Assembly (NCBI GenBank): GCA_027574665.1
Contig: CM050655.1
Coordinates: 15,495,170 to 15,559,169, forward strand
DNA length: 64,000 bases
DNA from: Rhynochetos jubatus
Taxonomy: Eukaryota > Chordata > Aves > Eurypygiformes > Rhynochetidae
Direction of reading: 5' to 3'
Each line of letters begins with the position of its first letter. Position 1 is the stretch's first letter. The position numbers were made by a program, and so were the translations under genes. Shown one piece after another: positions 37,098-55,600 of the stretch. The notes beneath the pieces are model-generated. The model was not told where the DNA came from. It ran no database searches and worked only from the letters and a program-made list of their open reading frames with translations.

Positions 37098-38233
37098 CGT
37101 GTCTTTTGCCTTGTATTCTTTTTAGTGTCTTACTGGGTTTTTCTGTGTAAAGCAATATGGATCTGAACTAATGCTACTGATAGAGCCCAGAAGAAAGGAG
37201 CAATACTTATGAGTTACAGTTAGTGTGAAGCTGGTATGCATGCAACTCCCACTGTGGGATTTGTGCACCTACCCTCTCACTCTACCTCAAAACATACCCT
37301 GAAAAAAGAAATTGTCTCAAACTAATTTTGTAATTCTATAGCTGTGTGAATGACATGGCACATTTTAAAAGGCCATTATGCTAATAGTGGTGCATTTCAT
37401 CTGGGCATGGCATGAAACAATCAAGAATAATAGCTGATTTTATTTAAAGATGTGGTAGCTATAGTCAATACTACCTCATAGTCTTGTTTTAGATAATGTA
37501 TTAGTAGTACTTAAACAATATTATATCTTCCTGATTACTAGATGATATTGCCACTGTTTCAGTCGCATGGGGAATGGTACAGTACATCTACCACAAGATT
37601 TAAAACAAAGTTGTTACAGCTTTTGTCATTTGTTTAGTGAAAATTTTGCTGTTTGTGTTTAATTTAAATCAGTAATTGATCTTTTTATTTTTTTAGACAA
37701 GGATGATGGCAATTACAAGGGTAGCTATAAATCTGAAAAAAGAAAAGTTTTACTAATCAGACAAGTTTCATTGATGCAGGGATGAGCAGGGATGTTCATT
37801 TGGTCAGTGATAATTACATTCATCTCACCTAACTTCATCAATCTAAATGTTAGATGTCTAATCTCCTTTTAGTTATCCAGATTTATTTCATGATTGCAAA
37901 GGAAGAGAGACAGTTCTTGAAAATGGCTTCCATTATAAGACAGATGAGATGAATCCCACATTTAGTGCTGTCTAAAATTATAACCTTGAAAGTAAGAACA
38001 AACAAGAATAGTACATAACTGAGTCTGTTGACAAGGGAAATTCTTAAAAGAACTCTTCCAGTGTACATCTCTATTGACTGATCTTATCTATGGCTTCCAG
38101 TTTTTAGTTTTCATATAGTGCTGCTAAAATGTTATTGCCCATTTTCTGTTCTGTACTTCCTGGGCATCTCCACATGCCTTTCTCAGCTCAGTTTTAGGAC
38201 CTTTACTGCACTTCTATCTTAATAAGATCCCTC

Positions 38234-38255
38234 TTTTTTTTTTTTTTTTTTTTTT
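38234..38255. repeat. T22 homopolymer
   Basis: Run of 22 T residues followed by CTCAG, so it mimics a perfect polypyrimidine tract and splice acceptor. The sequence after it hits a stop codon in the KCNMA1 frame within four codons. Confidence 0.9.
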
Positions 38256-39407
38256 CTCAGAGAAGATTGACAGTTATACAAATCTGAGAGTTATCTACTG
38301 TATAAATATTAAGTCTAGCTTAAGAGTTCAAAGTTGTGCCCATTTACAGCTTTAGCAGTAATGGAAAGTTACTCAGTTTCAAGCTCTGCAAAGCAAATTG
38401 TGGAGCCCTGCCACTTAGCAAGTAGCCTACCAATAAACAGATACAGTGTAATTATGCTTCAAACACTAAACCTGGTTGGTTGGTTTTTCCCATGTGGTTC
38501 ACACGGAAGATAAGTGAATATTATAGAAAGCTACAGCATATATTTTTCATCTTCTACAGAAATTTTTGTATACTGAAAATCTATTAAAAATAATCTTTTA
38601 TATATTCTAAAACATGGAAAGATATCAACCCTCCAACTCTCTAATGCTGCTTCAACCCAAGAAACATAATCTGAGTACAACATTTATGGTATCTGAGAGC
38701 AGGAGGCAAATTAAAATCCCTCAACAGCAGAAATGAGTAAAAAATAGTTTGAAGGAATCAGTCCAGCCCCAAATTGTAAGCTCACAAATTGTCCTATAGT
38801 TCAAACCTCCAGCAATCAGTTTCTCCAAATATCTTTAAGTTCAGCAAAACATGGAAGATCTACAAGTAGTAATCAATGCTTTAAGGGAAGACATAATATG
38901 GTATTTGTTATCTAGGTCACAATATTGTCATGTTGTACAGCCAATCATCCATGCACTACCAGAAAATGGTATTAAGCAACGGTCATAATCTGGGGTATTT
39001 TCAGGTAAATAAGAATGAATTAACAGATACTTACATGTATGTGTATTTAGTGAAGACAGAATGTACATTTAAAAGATCAGAAGGATGTAATCCAACAAGT
39101 GAGTAAACTCATGAGTAAATCAAAATTAACACACTGCCAGAGTAAATAACAGGTATCTATTTTCCACTGACATATGAAAAAGTCATCATGTCTATCTTAT
39201 CTTTCATTGAACAGTCTATGTAAAGAGATATGTAAGCGTTAGTCTAGAATTTTTCTGACCACATTTAAATTGTTCTTTTTTTTTTTAAACTGTGAATCTT
39301 AAATATGCACTGATTCCCATTTGTGCTTCACCTGCTTATATTTCAAAATGGGAACTCAGTTTCACCTGTATAGATACTATTGTTCTGGTCTCTTTCCTGA
39401 GCTTTAA

Positions 39408-39531
39408 GTGTTCAGTGTCAGGCTGGATGTTCTACTGAAAAATATCCCTGACCATAACAGGGGGATTGGAACTAGATGATCTTTAAAGGTTCCTTCCAAT
39501 GCAAACCATTCTGTGATTCATTCTGTGATTC
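39408..39531 (+). mobile_element. CR1 3'-tail fragment
   Basis: Degenerate 3' end of a CR1 LINE: GTGTCAGGCTGGATG, then GGAACTAGATGATCTTTAAA, then GGTTCCTTCCAATGCAAACC, ending with two copies of the terminal ATTCTGTG repeat. Only about 120 bp remain. The start is approximate. Confidence 0.93.
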
Positions 39532-42500
39532 CTGAGAGTACAACTGAGTTCAAACGTGATTTCTACATTTTTGATGTGTGACATTTTCATTGCTCTTAGA
39601 TGCATGATCTTGCATCTAGTCACCAAATGAGTTTTGTTTAGCAAATGAACTTAACTTTTGCTAGGCATTAGATAACTGTAAAACAGAGTTTTCTAAACTG
39701 CATATTCTGTTCAACAAGTGGCTTACGATTTGTATTATAGAGTAATGGAACCAGCTTCTCCTAAGTTCATGCTGGTAAAGTACATTAAATTCCCGTTAAA
39801 CACATTGAATCATCTTTAATTTACACATGTTCAATTCATGTGGCTGTAATTGCCACATGTTGTAAATATTCTTGTGTGAAGGGGCAAGCATGTAAAAAGA
39901 TAATCTTGGTTTTGCAGTGACATGTGACCCCTGTCATGCAAAGCTTTGTTCTGAGGAACAAAGAACTGGAATTGTTAAGGAAATTATGACTAAAAGTTTC
40001 TTGGCCTTGATATTACTTGATTGGCTTCTAAGATAACCTAAACTAGAAATGTTATAAAATTATAAATTTTTTTCAAGATCCTAGAAGCTTTTAAACTACT
40101 TGGCATACCTTACTTGATTTCATGGGCTGATTTAGGAGATACAATATCAAATTTTATTTTATGATAAAAACATACATTTGGAAAAATTAGGGACGTGATT
40201 TTCAGCAGCATTTTTTTTTTTCAGTGCATGACACAATGCTTATAGATTAGCTGTAAATATTGCTATTAAATGTAATGAGTGTCTGTCCTTTTTTCCCTTT
40301 TGCTACATCTTCCTATACCTGCAAAACTCCATAGCCTTGGAGATACATAAAAATGAGACATTATCTGAAGCTTTCTCTCTTAAAAATGCAGTTTACTTTG
40401 CTGTGTACTTATCTTCTCAACTGTGGGGTTATACACATTCATATTTTCATGAGCTTTTTAAACAGACACACACATCTCTAACTGATGGGTGCATTCCTCT
40501 TGGTATGGTCATAAGTCTGTTTTATTTTTCTTTGTCCTCTTTGTTCCTTATATTTTATTATTTTAATTCAAAACGTTTCCCTTGCTGTACATATTGGAGT
40601 GAGTGCTTATCAAAGCATAACTTTAGCTAATGACACTACAGGTATCATAAAAAAATAATTCAATTGCTGTTTTAATAAGCAGCATATTTAATAAATCCAT
40701 ATAAACTCAGTATAAATTGCTCATGACTTTGCTCTAGTTAAATATCAGTGTGAATATAAACCCAAAGCTTTATGAGCCTTTGCTGTAACTTTGCCAATAG
40801 CAGTGATGGGGCAAATTAGTTTTTATTCCCAACAGAAGATTTTGCTGTGGGGGTCATACTGCATTAACCGTGATCACATCTATATTTTGTGCCTATAAAT
40901 ATATTGTATTTGTGAAAATAAGTATATGTGAATGAAGTATAAAATCTGACAAAAATAAAGTCTATACACTGACCCATCTGAATTGATTTCATGTGTCTCA
41001 GAAAATCTTGAGATACAAAATCATGCTTACAATACATTACATCCTAAATGAAACCAGTTACTTCTGGGTTAAGATTATGTTCACTGCCTCTTAAAAGAAC
41101 GGCTTCATTTGCTTATTACTTTATCAAATTTTAAGTTCTGTGAGAGGGAGTGAACATTGGCACATCTAGTGGTTACCTCAGCTTGTGGAGGTTCCATTTG
41201 TTGAGCTTTTGGTAGGATTTATTCCTGTTTGGGTATGGTTTCTCTCCAAAAATGGGATGAGGTGGGGAAAAAAAACCAAACCAGGTGGGTGTATGTAAAG
41301 AAACGTGTTCATCTCTTTTCACTGAAAAGTTGTAATACGTCTGTGAGAGCTAAGAGTGAAACAGGGCAAAAAAAAAAAAAGTATTTTTCTGACGGAGAAG
41401 TACCTGTTTTAACTACGAAAAATAGCCAACCCTAACAAGTCTTAACATATTTTAGAAGGAACAGTGTAGTAGAAATAAATGAGACTGGCATCTGTAGAAG
41501 TTTTTTGGGTTTAACAGCTGAATTCTCAGTATAATGACAGATTAAGGATTAGCTGACAGGGAACATGAAACATGGAGACTGAAATACGTAAGCTGTTATG
41601 GACAGGATAGAAAGTTTTGGCAGAAAGACTTTGGAGAGTAAGTGGCAGAAAGATTCTCTCCTGGTTCTTGTGAAGTGATGTCTCGGCTCACACAGGCTCA
41701 CAGGCTTAAAATAGGCCATTCTCAACTCGTTTCTGCGAGTGTACTGGTAGAGTCTATGTCTCATCTCACTTAACGATGGCCTGTTAAGGTATGTCTGTAA
41801 CAGGTAGTAAGTGCTCTTTTGGCTCAAGTAACAAATGTTTGTGCAGGGAATCTAAATTTTCCAACCTATTTGTGACTCGAGTGACTGGTTTAATGTGAAG
41901 GAATTCTTGTGGGTTGGTTGGGTTTTTTTCCTGTCAGTTTAAAAACTGTGAAGTCGCATTTTAAAACTGCATTAGGTAAAGGTTTTGGTTACAAGCGCAA
42001 CCATTAAGCCCAATACACTAATGAAAGAAATATCAGATGTGAAGTTCAGTTGTGCAACTTGAATTCATTCCATTTATGTGCATGCATAATATAGACGTTA
42101 TTTAAACCATCACATTTCATTTTTTTGCAATAATACTGAAGTGTGCTGTGGAGATGAACCTGCTTTCTGTGGTTATGACTTCCATTTTCTGTAGCTCTAC
42201 TCTTCTTTTTGTTGCGAAGCTTGAAACAGTGAATGAAGGAAAAGGAAGGATATCTGGGTAAACCCTTTGTTAGAGATTTAATTTCTGTTCCAGCTTCTGC
42301 CACAGAGTATCTGTGTGAGAATGAGCTAATAATTTAAATCAAACCTTTCACAGATGACTTCTGATTACATATTTATTAGTTTGGTAACGAAAGGCTGGGC
42401 TTTTGGAACTGCTAAGCATTCTTACAGCAAAAGTCCCTAGGAGGTGTACATGGAATTATGCAATGCTAAATACTTAAAAAAATGGCCTGTAGGCATCCCA

Positions 42501-43114
42501 AATTAATAGTTACTATATCTCAGAGTGACTTAATCTCTCATCTGTAAAATGGGATAATACTATATCTTCATTCTTCTTGTAAAATAAAATATGTATTTGT
42601 GAACCTTTTGCATGGTGTAGTGATGAACACTGCAGAAAAAACACATAAGCAATATATGATGCTGATTTTAAAGATAGATAAACCACCAAACTATGCCTGG
42701 ACTAGTGGTAGTAAAACACCACCAAATGAAGTCCCAGATTGTGAGGGGGAAAAAAAAAATGTAGTTTGTGGCTATTAAGTTAAGAATTGTATTGTAATGC
42801 CTAAATAAAGGGGGATGAATTATGGCTGCATGACCAAACTTTAAATCCTCAATTCATAAATGCTTTGTTCTGCAGCCTGCATGTTCTTTTCATAGAGGCT
42901 TGTGGACATGTGTATTCACACAAAACAATGTGCTCATTATGAAGTTTTCAGGTATACTTTTTGTCACACTAATTTATCACTAATGTATAGATAATAAAGA
43001 ATATCTTGAATAAGAGATTTGCTGAGACCCATATTCCCTCCTAACAATAACATGACAGAATTCTGGCCTTCAAATTTTAGCAACATACCTGTTCAAAAGT
43101 TTGCTATATTTATG

Positions 43115-43172
43115 TTTTTATGTATATATTTCTTCAAAATCAGTTTTTATGTATACACTTCTTCAAAATCAG
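43115..43172. repeat. 29-bp tandem duplication
   Basis: Two adjacent 29-bp units (43115-43143 and 43144-43172), each starting TTTTTATGTATA and ending CTTCAAAATCAG, with two mismatches. A local duplication without known function. Confidence 0.9.
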
Positions 43173-44171
43173 TTTTTGCTAAATCCGTAAGCGTTTAAAT
43201 TGCTGATAGTCTTTATTTACTGTAAATTGTGTGCCATTACTACATTTTGATTTACAAAGGCTAGGCTTTAATATAAGTCAGAAAAGAGAGAACTTTTGAC
43301 AAGCTTTAAGTTTTAGCAAGTTAAAAAATTATATTACACATTAACTAAACTTATTGGAGAATATGCTTACATATATCTCCATCTGTATATTCTTACTTAG
43401 CTTGGTACTTTGCAAATTGCCTTAGCTAAAATCTAGTGTCAAATTATTATGAAAATGAAAAAGCTATTTCTTGGAGAGACATGGAGTATCTCGCTTCTTG
43501 GTAGTGGTTAATAATTTCCATCATCAAATTTAGCTGAGGCTATTCTGTGAGTGTGGTTGGGTTTTTTTTGTTCTTTCATGGCTGCATAGCGGTGTTTTAA
43601 AAATTTTCTATTCATTTCATGTTTTTTTCAGCTATCGTGACTGGTTGTCTTGTACCATTCCCCATGAGTGTATGTGTGCATTCATTATTTTAAACAATAA
43701 CATTGTATGTCCAGATAGGGGTCCCATTAACATTCTATTTCACTAGAAATTGGCAAAAATTTACATCAACGGGTCTAACTTCATAAATGATATTTTGTAT
43801 TGTTATTGAGTAGTGATTGCTGGTTCTTCCCTTTTTGCCATACTAGGAATTTTTCACCACTTTGCATGACAGAACAAGAAAGCTGAAATGCTCAGCTTCA
43901 CACATTGTGTTTCCGAGAAGCTTTGTTATTTTGTAGTCTAGTGCAAAAATGTAAGAAAACACATGTAAACGCTTAAAGGATGTGATTATAGGTGGAGGCA
44001 TGTGACTGTCTCAAACTTAAGTTTTAGTAAAAAGCATGCGAAACTGTTATCTGATTGGAAATTTGAAGGAAGAATGGCTTAAAATTTCCTTGCAGCCTTT
44101 CCTAACTAGTGGGTCCCCTATAAAAGAATCAAATAAAGCTATTTTGGAACATTGAGTTAAAAGTAATTTAA

Positions 44172-48552
<4,381 letters not shown>

Positions 48553-49754
48553 TAATATTTCTATTACTCCCGTCCTCTCCTTTTCATGAAATGTTCAGCC
48601 TTGAAGAATATCTGTACATGCATTTCCATGTTTTACAAAGTCATACAGAAAAGCTATGAACTAAATGCACAGCAACATAGTAAGTGCCATTTGCATTTCT
48701 GAAAAGCATATATTTTTTTCATTTCACATGACTCACACCTGTTTCTTCATTACAAAGTCCATTAGGGTGTAAACATAACAAAACCTGAAGACTGAAGATC
48801 AAGCTAGATGTAATTGTGAAGGTTTCTGAGTTAAGAATGAGCCAATGATGATGATATGCTCTCATTCGTACCATACAGAAATCTAGTAATTTCTATAGTT
48901 TTATGTAGAGTACAGAACTTCTGTCTATCTTGGTGTACATGATTCCGTAAAAGAAGAAACTGGGGAATAACATTCCATCATATAAAAATTGACTAAATTA
49001 TTATTGAAATAAATGATCAGTTTTACTGGAGGAAGGAATTGCCTGGAAGCAATTAAATATTGGTGCCTCTTACATATATCCTTTGAGAAGATTCCATAGC
49101 TCTAATTATACTATTTGGTTTAGTTAAGTTCTCAGGTCCACTCTTAAAATAGGAAAAATTTGCATGAAGAAATAATTGAGTTTTAGAATTGAGATCAGGC
49201 TTAGTACCTGTATTTTTATTAATATATATAAATTAGCATTTTATCTATATATACTTTGAAAGGACTTTTTCAGGAACTATCACAACCACACTTGGGCCAA
49301 AGATGTGTTTAACCCATGCTTATTGTAAGACTGATATCAAAAGGATTTAGGGAACCATTTCTCAAGGGTTATCTGAATATTTATGTGCATTCTGTGGTAC
49401 TCTGCCATGAAAAAGATCATTCAATTCAGAAGTACTGATTAAGTAGCTTGAAAAATCTCAGTTGTTTGATCGTGTTTATTTTCAATTACTTTCAAAAGGG
49501 AAAATCTCTCATATTTATAGGTCCAGTCATAGAGTTATCCCTGCACTGTCTTGGAGGATGGAAGAAAGTCTAAACTAGGGGTGCCTGAAATAGATTAATT
49601 ATTGAAGATTATTTTAAAATTTAAAAATATGTTACTGGAATTTTTAAAGAAACTCCTCTCCCTGCAAAAGAAAATAGGAGTGTGGGACAAAGTAGTAGAA
49701 TTGAGAGAAAGCAGCTGAAACACTGACAGAAAATGGTATTTATCTTCCCACTAG

Positions 49755-49904
49755 CCACAAGGAGAGCAAAGCACATGGAAAGCATGCCTGATGTGGAAGG
49801 AATGTATGCATTGCCTAACATATTGGAAAAAAATTGTTCAAGAACAGTTTATCCATGTGAGAATGTGACCCTTGAACTGCTGCCAAAGCCAATGAGGCTG
49901 CTGA
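49755..49904 (+). CDS. KCNMA1: Candidate in-frame cassette exon of KCNMA1 (unrecognised)
   Basis: A 150-nt segment between TATCTTCCCACTAG and GTAAGTTC. Used after 48547, the C|CC codon gives Pro, the frame stays open for 49 codons, and a single A is left over. It therefore keeps the same phase (1-1) as STREX and would add exactly 50 residues at position 633. A branch-point-like ACTGAC lies about 30 bases upstream of the acceptor. The peptide begins PTRRAKHMESMPDVEG and contains NVTLELLPKPMRLL. I recognise no family. The segment looks richer in GC than the surrounding intron. Against it: the pyrimidine tract is short, and short open segments with matching signals arise by chance. Only transcript data would settle it. 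Confidence 0.35.
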
Positions 49905-50112
49905 GTAAGTTCTGGTAAAGCCAGTTACAGATGCCTCGGGGTGCCTGTAACTCTCAAATCCAATTTTTTTTCCAAATTATCCAACAGTTAGAGAGCAATG
50001 TGTTACCTGTTTAATTCTATCTGATTCTGTCAAAATAAAAGACCTATTTTATTTGTGTTTTCTTCTCTACTCCTCCTTCACATAGTGTATGCTTTTCACA
50101 TGTGTGCTGATT

Positions 50113-50130
50113 TAAAAAAAAAAAAAAAAA
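50113..50130. repeat. A-homopolymer
   Basis: Run of about 18 A residues followed by CCAAACC-type A/C-rich sequence. Simple repeat. Confidence 0.8.
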
Positions 50131-52552
50131 CCAAACCACAAACCCAAACTACCTAATGATCTGTCATTTTAATGTGAGATCTATACTTTTCAATGAAATC
50201 TGTTAGAAGACAGGAATCAGAAATTCACAGTATAAAGGGCAAGAGCCCTTTATTATACATGAGTGAAAATCAGTGTATCCTCCTCAGTACTAGAAAACCA
50301 GGGAGAAAACAGAGTATCCTGTGACCCAGCTAAGACAATGGATATATTACCAGCAGCAGGGCCATGAAGAGGTGAGAGTGACAACTTCTGTGTGTAGCAC
50401 TAGGAAATGTTCCAAATGGCATGGTCGCACCTATCAGTTCAATAAATGAAAGGGTGTTGGACAGATAAGAAACAAAATGATGAGGTTAGTGAGGCTGAAG
50501 GAGGTGGCTGTCAGAGCTGCCGCAGTGAGCACTGAACACTAAGGAGGGAATCCCATGAGTCAGGTGAAAAAGAAAAAAAACCAGTCAAAATCCTAAATTT
50601 CCCTTTCATTGCCTCTCCCCTCATCTGCCATCTCCCCTCTCCTTTCCTACATGCACACACACATAAGGTCACGGATACTATAATCACTGGTAGCTCCCAG
50701 TACAACTGAGAACAGCTTCCACTTAGGAGCACACTCACAACTATTAGGAGTAATACAATTGCTTTGCTTTAAAAGTTCTTTCATTCAGCAAACAAATTAA
50801 ATGAAAAATTTCAACAGTAATTAGTGATTTTTGGTCTTGTATTTTGATGACAATCTTGAGATCCCTTTTATGGGACCTGATTTTTTTTTTTAAGGTAAGT
50901 CTTTAGGGAAGTCTAATTTTCACACTATATGTCTTAGCTTTAGCTTTCAAATCACTAATCACTTTTGAAAAATCTTAATTATGTTACCTGTCTGTAAGCT
51001 ACACAAATCATTGGTCTTAAAAATGCAATGTAACCAAAATAAAGTCTAAATTAAGAAAGCTCTTTCCCTATTGAATTAGGAAATTATCAACTGATCTGTC
51101 AATAGCTAATATGTCAATTTGATTTTCAAAGATGCTGCAAATAATTACACATGCATATATGTAGTCCTATATGATAAATATATATTTTAATTAGCAAGTA
51201 ATATAGCAGTAAGGGCCAGCTGAATGCAGAAAATGTGTAAGGTGAAAAGAAAGGTTGTATGTACAAATATCGACGCGTTCAGGTGAATTAAATGTGAAAG
51301 AATGTCTTTACATGGAAAATGTTATTATGGTGGCATTAATTAATGCAGCTTCCTGTGACACTTGAAAACCACTTTCTTTAATAATGCATCTGACATTGCA
51401 CATCAATTTAGATCCTGTCTGAACATTAGCTTGTGGTACTGTTGGGGTCTAAATGTGAGTGTGACCTATATAGCCATTTGTCCAAACCAGTTAGGCCTAA
51501 TATTAATAATTCAGGGCAGATCAGTATGTTTTCACAAAGCCAGGGATAAAGTAACCTCGCTTTCCTTTTGCAGTTTCTTTGCCATCTTCTCCTTACCCAT
51601 CCCATCCCTGAATAACATATGAATGCTGATGTCACATTGTCCAGAGAAATGCTTGTGTGGTAATTTTATTCACAGATTGTTAATATTTTTTAATGTTTTC
51701 AATCTCTTTCCTATTCTATTTAATTGTAGTTTTTGCAGCAAGAGGCCAAATACATGTATATATTTATATAAAATGCAGCCACGTTGGGATGAAATCTCTA
51801 AACTGGATGACCTATTCCTGTTCCTTTCATTTTGTGCAACAGCTATCGTCTAATTCTCTATATATTTTTTCCAGTGACAGTGCTTGCTGTGAACAGTGGG
51901 GGTTGATCCCCAGAGGGGACATATCATATGTACATTGATGTGTTTGAAGGAATTTCATGTAATCTATGACAATTGACAAACTTTTGATTTATTTTTCCTC
52001 TTGCTGCCTTGGAACACGGCCCCTACTATATTTTAACTGCACACTGATAGTGATCTATTGTGAGTAAAAATGGGTTCCCTGTAGCCCAGAGTGCGGTCCA
52101 ACCTGTCTTTCTCTAGCAGAGAGTATTTTTGTTCAGTATTTTGGTTCTTTTCTTTATTTATGTTGCATGTAGCAGTGACGTCATACCCACAAGTTTCTCA
52201 TCGTTTACACCCACGGAGATTAGGGTGACGTTGAAGAAAATACAGCAGTTTTCCTCTCTTTGTCCTTTTTGCCCCCTTTTTTTCTACAACCTTACTTTTT
52301 ATCCTTATTTGAAAATGAGATCTTGGCAATGGCATTTCCTTGAAATGATTCTAGTGATATACCCTGAATTTTTAGGGATAGGGTTAGGCTGGGGTAATTA
52401 CCACTATAGCACTGTTTGCCTGGTTAAGTGAAATTCATTATCAGACCCGTGTTCAATTTTTTTTTGTAATTTGTCTTTTCCATTGCATAGCTGACACAAG
52501 AGTCCCACAGCAGTGTTCTACTGTCCTTATCTAACTCCTTTTGCCCCATCGG

Positions 52553-52613
52553 CAAAAACCAAAAAACCAAAAAAACAAAAAAAAAAAGAAAAAGAAAGAG
52601 AGATGGAGGGTAA
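52553..52613. repeat. A-rich low-complexity tract
   Basis: Purine-rich stretch of A runs broken by CC, C and G, ending in AGAGAGA. No recognised element adjoins it. Confidence 0.8.
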
Positions 52614-55600
52614 AACCAGAAAATGAATTAAATATGTGGCTAACATTTAATGCATAAACCTACAGGTATCTTCATCAGGGAACAAGCTACAGTGATTATT
52701 TTCCCCAGCTTGTTTATTTTGAAATTATAACATGAGTAGAGCCACACTCACTTTTCAGGACCTAAGCTGTAAAGTTTTACATTATTATATAAACATTATG
52801 AACTTTATAGACCACTTCATCTCAATATAAGTAATATCACTTTAAAGTGTACAGAACCTATGAAGGCTCTCCTCAGCCAATTTTTCTGTGTGCAGTCATG
52901 ATAATTTAAATTAAACACAGCATTTGGGACATGGAAAGAATTCGCTGCTTAGAAATAAAGGCACTGCAAACAAATCTACTGGTTATAGGGCAGTGTTGGG
53001 ATCATGTGGCCTTATTCTTTCAAACAGCAAGAAGGATCAAATACTTCATAGCTGCAGTGAGGCATTACTGTACCAGATCACGGCTGCTAACTGTAGCATA
53101 TAATTGCAGCTGTTCTAAAGAACTGCGGCTGTGAGACTTTCAACATTTCAGCAGATATTCTGAATTTTTTGTGTGATAACACTCAATCATTTGGGGATTG
53201 AGATAATTTTTTGTTCCTCTCTGCTGTACACACCATAGGATCTTGCAAAGAAGCAAGGAAAGTTGACGCTCCTGGAGCTGCATGATGTAGTGCTAGCTAT
53301 CTTCTAATTGTGATGAACTTCATTATGATTACCATGGTTTACTATTTATCTTGTAGTGCATGCAACTACACTGAAGGACTGAGGTCCTGTTGTGGTAGAA
53401 AGCATTCAAACAGAGCACAGAAATTTCTCCAAAGATCTGTTTCCAGCCAACAGAATGACACAGCAGAAATATGGGGAAGCACAAAAAGCAGATTGTGAAA
53501 CAGGTTAGCATGACAAAAATCAATATTTAATGATAAACTGGACATAAACTAATTTAGATGGATAAAACAATGAATCTATTGGCTTTGAGGCAAAATACTG
53601 GAAGTAATTTGGATTTCTTTGAAGCAATGTCTTTATTTTAAATATGTTTCTATATGGAGGCCTTTCTGGGCCAGAGAAATTAATTTTAATAGTAATAAAT
53701 AAAAAAATGAGTTCTTCGTGCTAAGAGAATATTAGAAAGGAAAAGGTCATAGCTTTTACTTTGGTTGTTTTTGTTTTTTTTTTTTTTTCCCCCAATAGCT
53801 TCACTATGTTCAGAATTGCAGTTAGCTTTCACAGTACACAGGCTGAGAGTCTTCTTTAAGGTAATGAAGGAAAGGTCATGATCAGATTTGGAAATTAAAA
53901 TGAATTGGTCTATAAATGTTCCCTTATTTCAAAACCCGTGAGTCTTTCTTAGAGCTACTAAAATAGGACAAAATACCCAATCAGGTCACCTGCTGCTTCT
54001 GCAGTTTTGACAAAGAACAGCACCATATGACTTAACAAACAACTCGCCAATTGCCTTTGATTGCAAAAAATTGCAAGATAGTGAACAAGCTGACTTGGTG
54101 GTCTTGAAGTTGTTCTGTAAAAATTAAATAATGGAGAGATAGCTTTGCCTGTTTTGTTAAGGGAAAATAAATTCTCACAAACAGTTTAAGATCTGCTGCT
54201 GTATTTTTCAGGAAACTGAAACTGTGCTGGAGGAATTCCTTTCAGTATTTCAGTCTCATGATGCCAACCAGCATTGCTAAAGGCGATCAATTCACTCTTG
54301 TCGTCCTTTAATGCTGCTGTTGTTTTCCTCATAGTGGGGATCATGAGAACTTGATGAATTGAAATACTAATATATGCATTTCAATTCTTGAGTGTAGTGG
54401 GACCTTTTTTTAATATTTGCTGATCGAGAAACCTCATCTTTAACGAGCTGTTGTTATCTCAGAGAAATCCACTAGATGTCCTCGTAGATCTACTTTTTAT
54501 TGAGGTCACAAGGAAAACTGCTATAGCGGTGGGTGGAATACGAGCGTGGAGCAGACTCTATGGTTACAAGAAAAAAATAAATCAGCAAAGATGAAGGGGT
54601 ACTTTGTTCTGCTTGCTTTAAAAAAAAAAAAAAAAAAAGCTGTTTATTGACATCTTAGGTAGGGAACAATCTGCAGTTTCCTTTGCTTATTTTTGCAGCT
54701 GGAAATATTTCCTTTTAGTGTTTGTGAACTCTAAGTAACACCTCAGATCCAGACAATCTAGAAACTTTTACTAGACTTTTTGAGTTTTTCAGATCAGAAA
54801 GGAAGGTACTACTGGAAGCTTAAACATCTAGGCATATTCCTTCCTTATTAGAATGGAAGGCCTTCTGAGAAAAATTACAACAAGGAAAGTTTGTAAAAGG
54901 ATTTATTTACTTCATAAGTAAGTGACAGAAATTTTGCTTTCCCTTTGCTCTTAAAGCAGGAAATTACTAGTTCTTATATGCCTTGTTTTGTCAGTAAATT
55001 ATTAAGTAGTCTGATTTCCATGTCCATGATAACTTCCCCTGATATTTTTACTAATTCATTTTACAAATGCTGTGGAATTGTCGTCATCATAAGTAGAAAG
55101 ACCAATTCTTCCTTTTTGTCCATTTATGATTAAGTTGAAAATAGGGAATTAATTTCCTTTATGTCCCAACTTACATTTACACTAGTTGTAAATAACAGTT
55201 CTATTCAATATCCATAACATTTCTATGGATAGAAATTAGGTGTTATGCAGGTGCTACAGGTGTCAAATGAATTTAACACCCACCCAGAGGCTTTTCTTAA
55301 GGTCCCCCTGTCTCTGATGATTCCCATTTTTTGTTAATGTTTATGGAAGTTTTATAGGAAATGGTATGTGTCTGGCTGAACCATTTAAAATCATTTCTGT
55401 CTTGTCTTTGATCTTGTCGCTAGTCATCCCTACTAATAATCCATGTTTTGTTTTATTTAAAAGAAAATAAGTATTGTATTTGGTATGAATGTTACAATGA
55501 CTGTACAAAAGGAATGTAACAGCATGTTTTCTTTCCAAAATGTATTGCTCTGATATGCAGTTGCTTATATACTGGTTGAAGCCTTATAGCAAGTCCTTTC

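Noticed and set aside
38256-38300. Ideal-looking splice acceptor made by the T22 run plus CTCAG
   Set aside because: In the KCNMA1 frame (AG|A GAA GAT TGA) a stop follows at once and no donor is evident; it is most likely a homopolymer coincidence.
50232-50253. Short hairpin (ATAAAGGGC, 4-base loop, GCCCTTTAT)
   Set aside because: A nine-pair stem in 64 kb of DNA is expected by chance, and it is too short for a microRNA precursor.
53356-53501. Open segment between TTGTAG and CAGGTTAGC, a possible insert at residue 633
   Set aside because: Spliced in the required phase it reads a TGA stop after eight codons.
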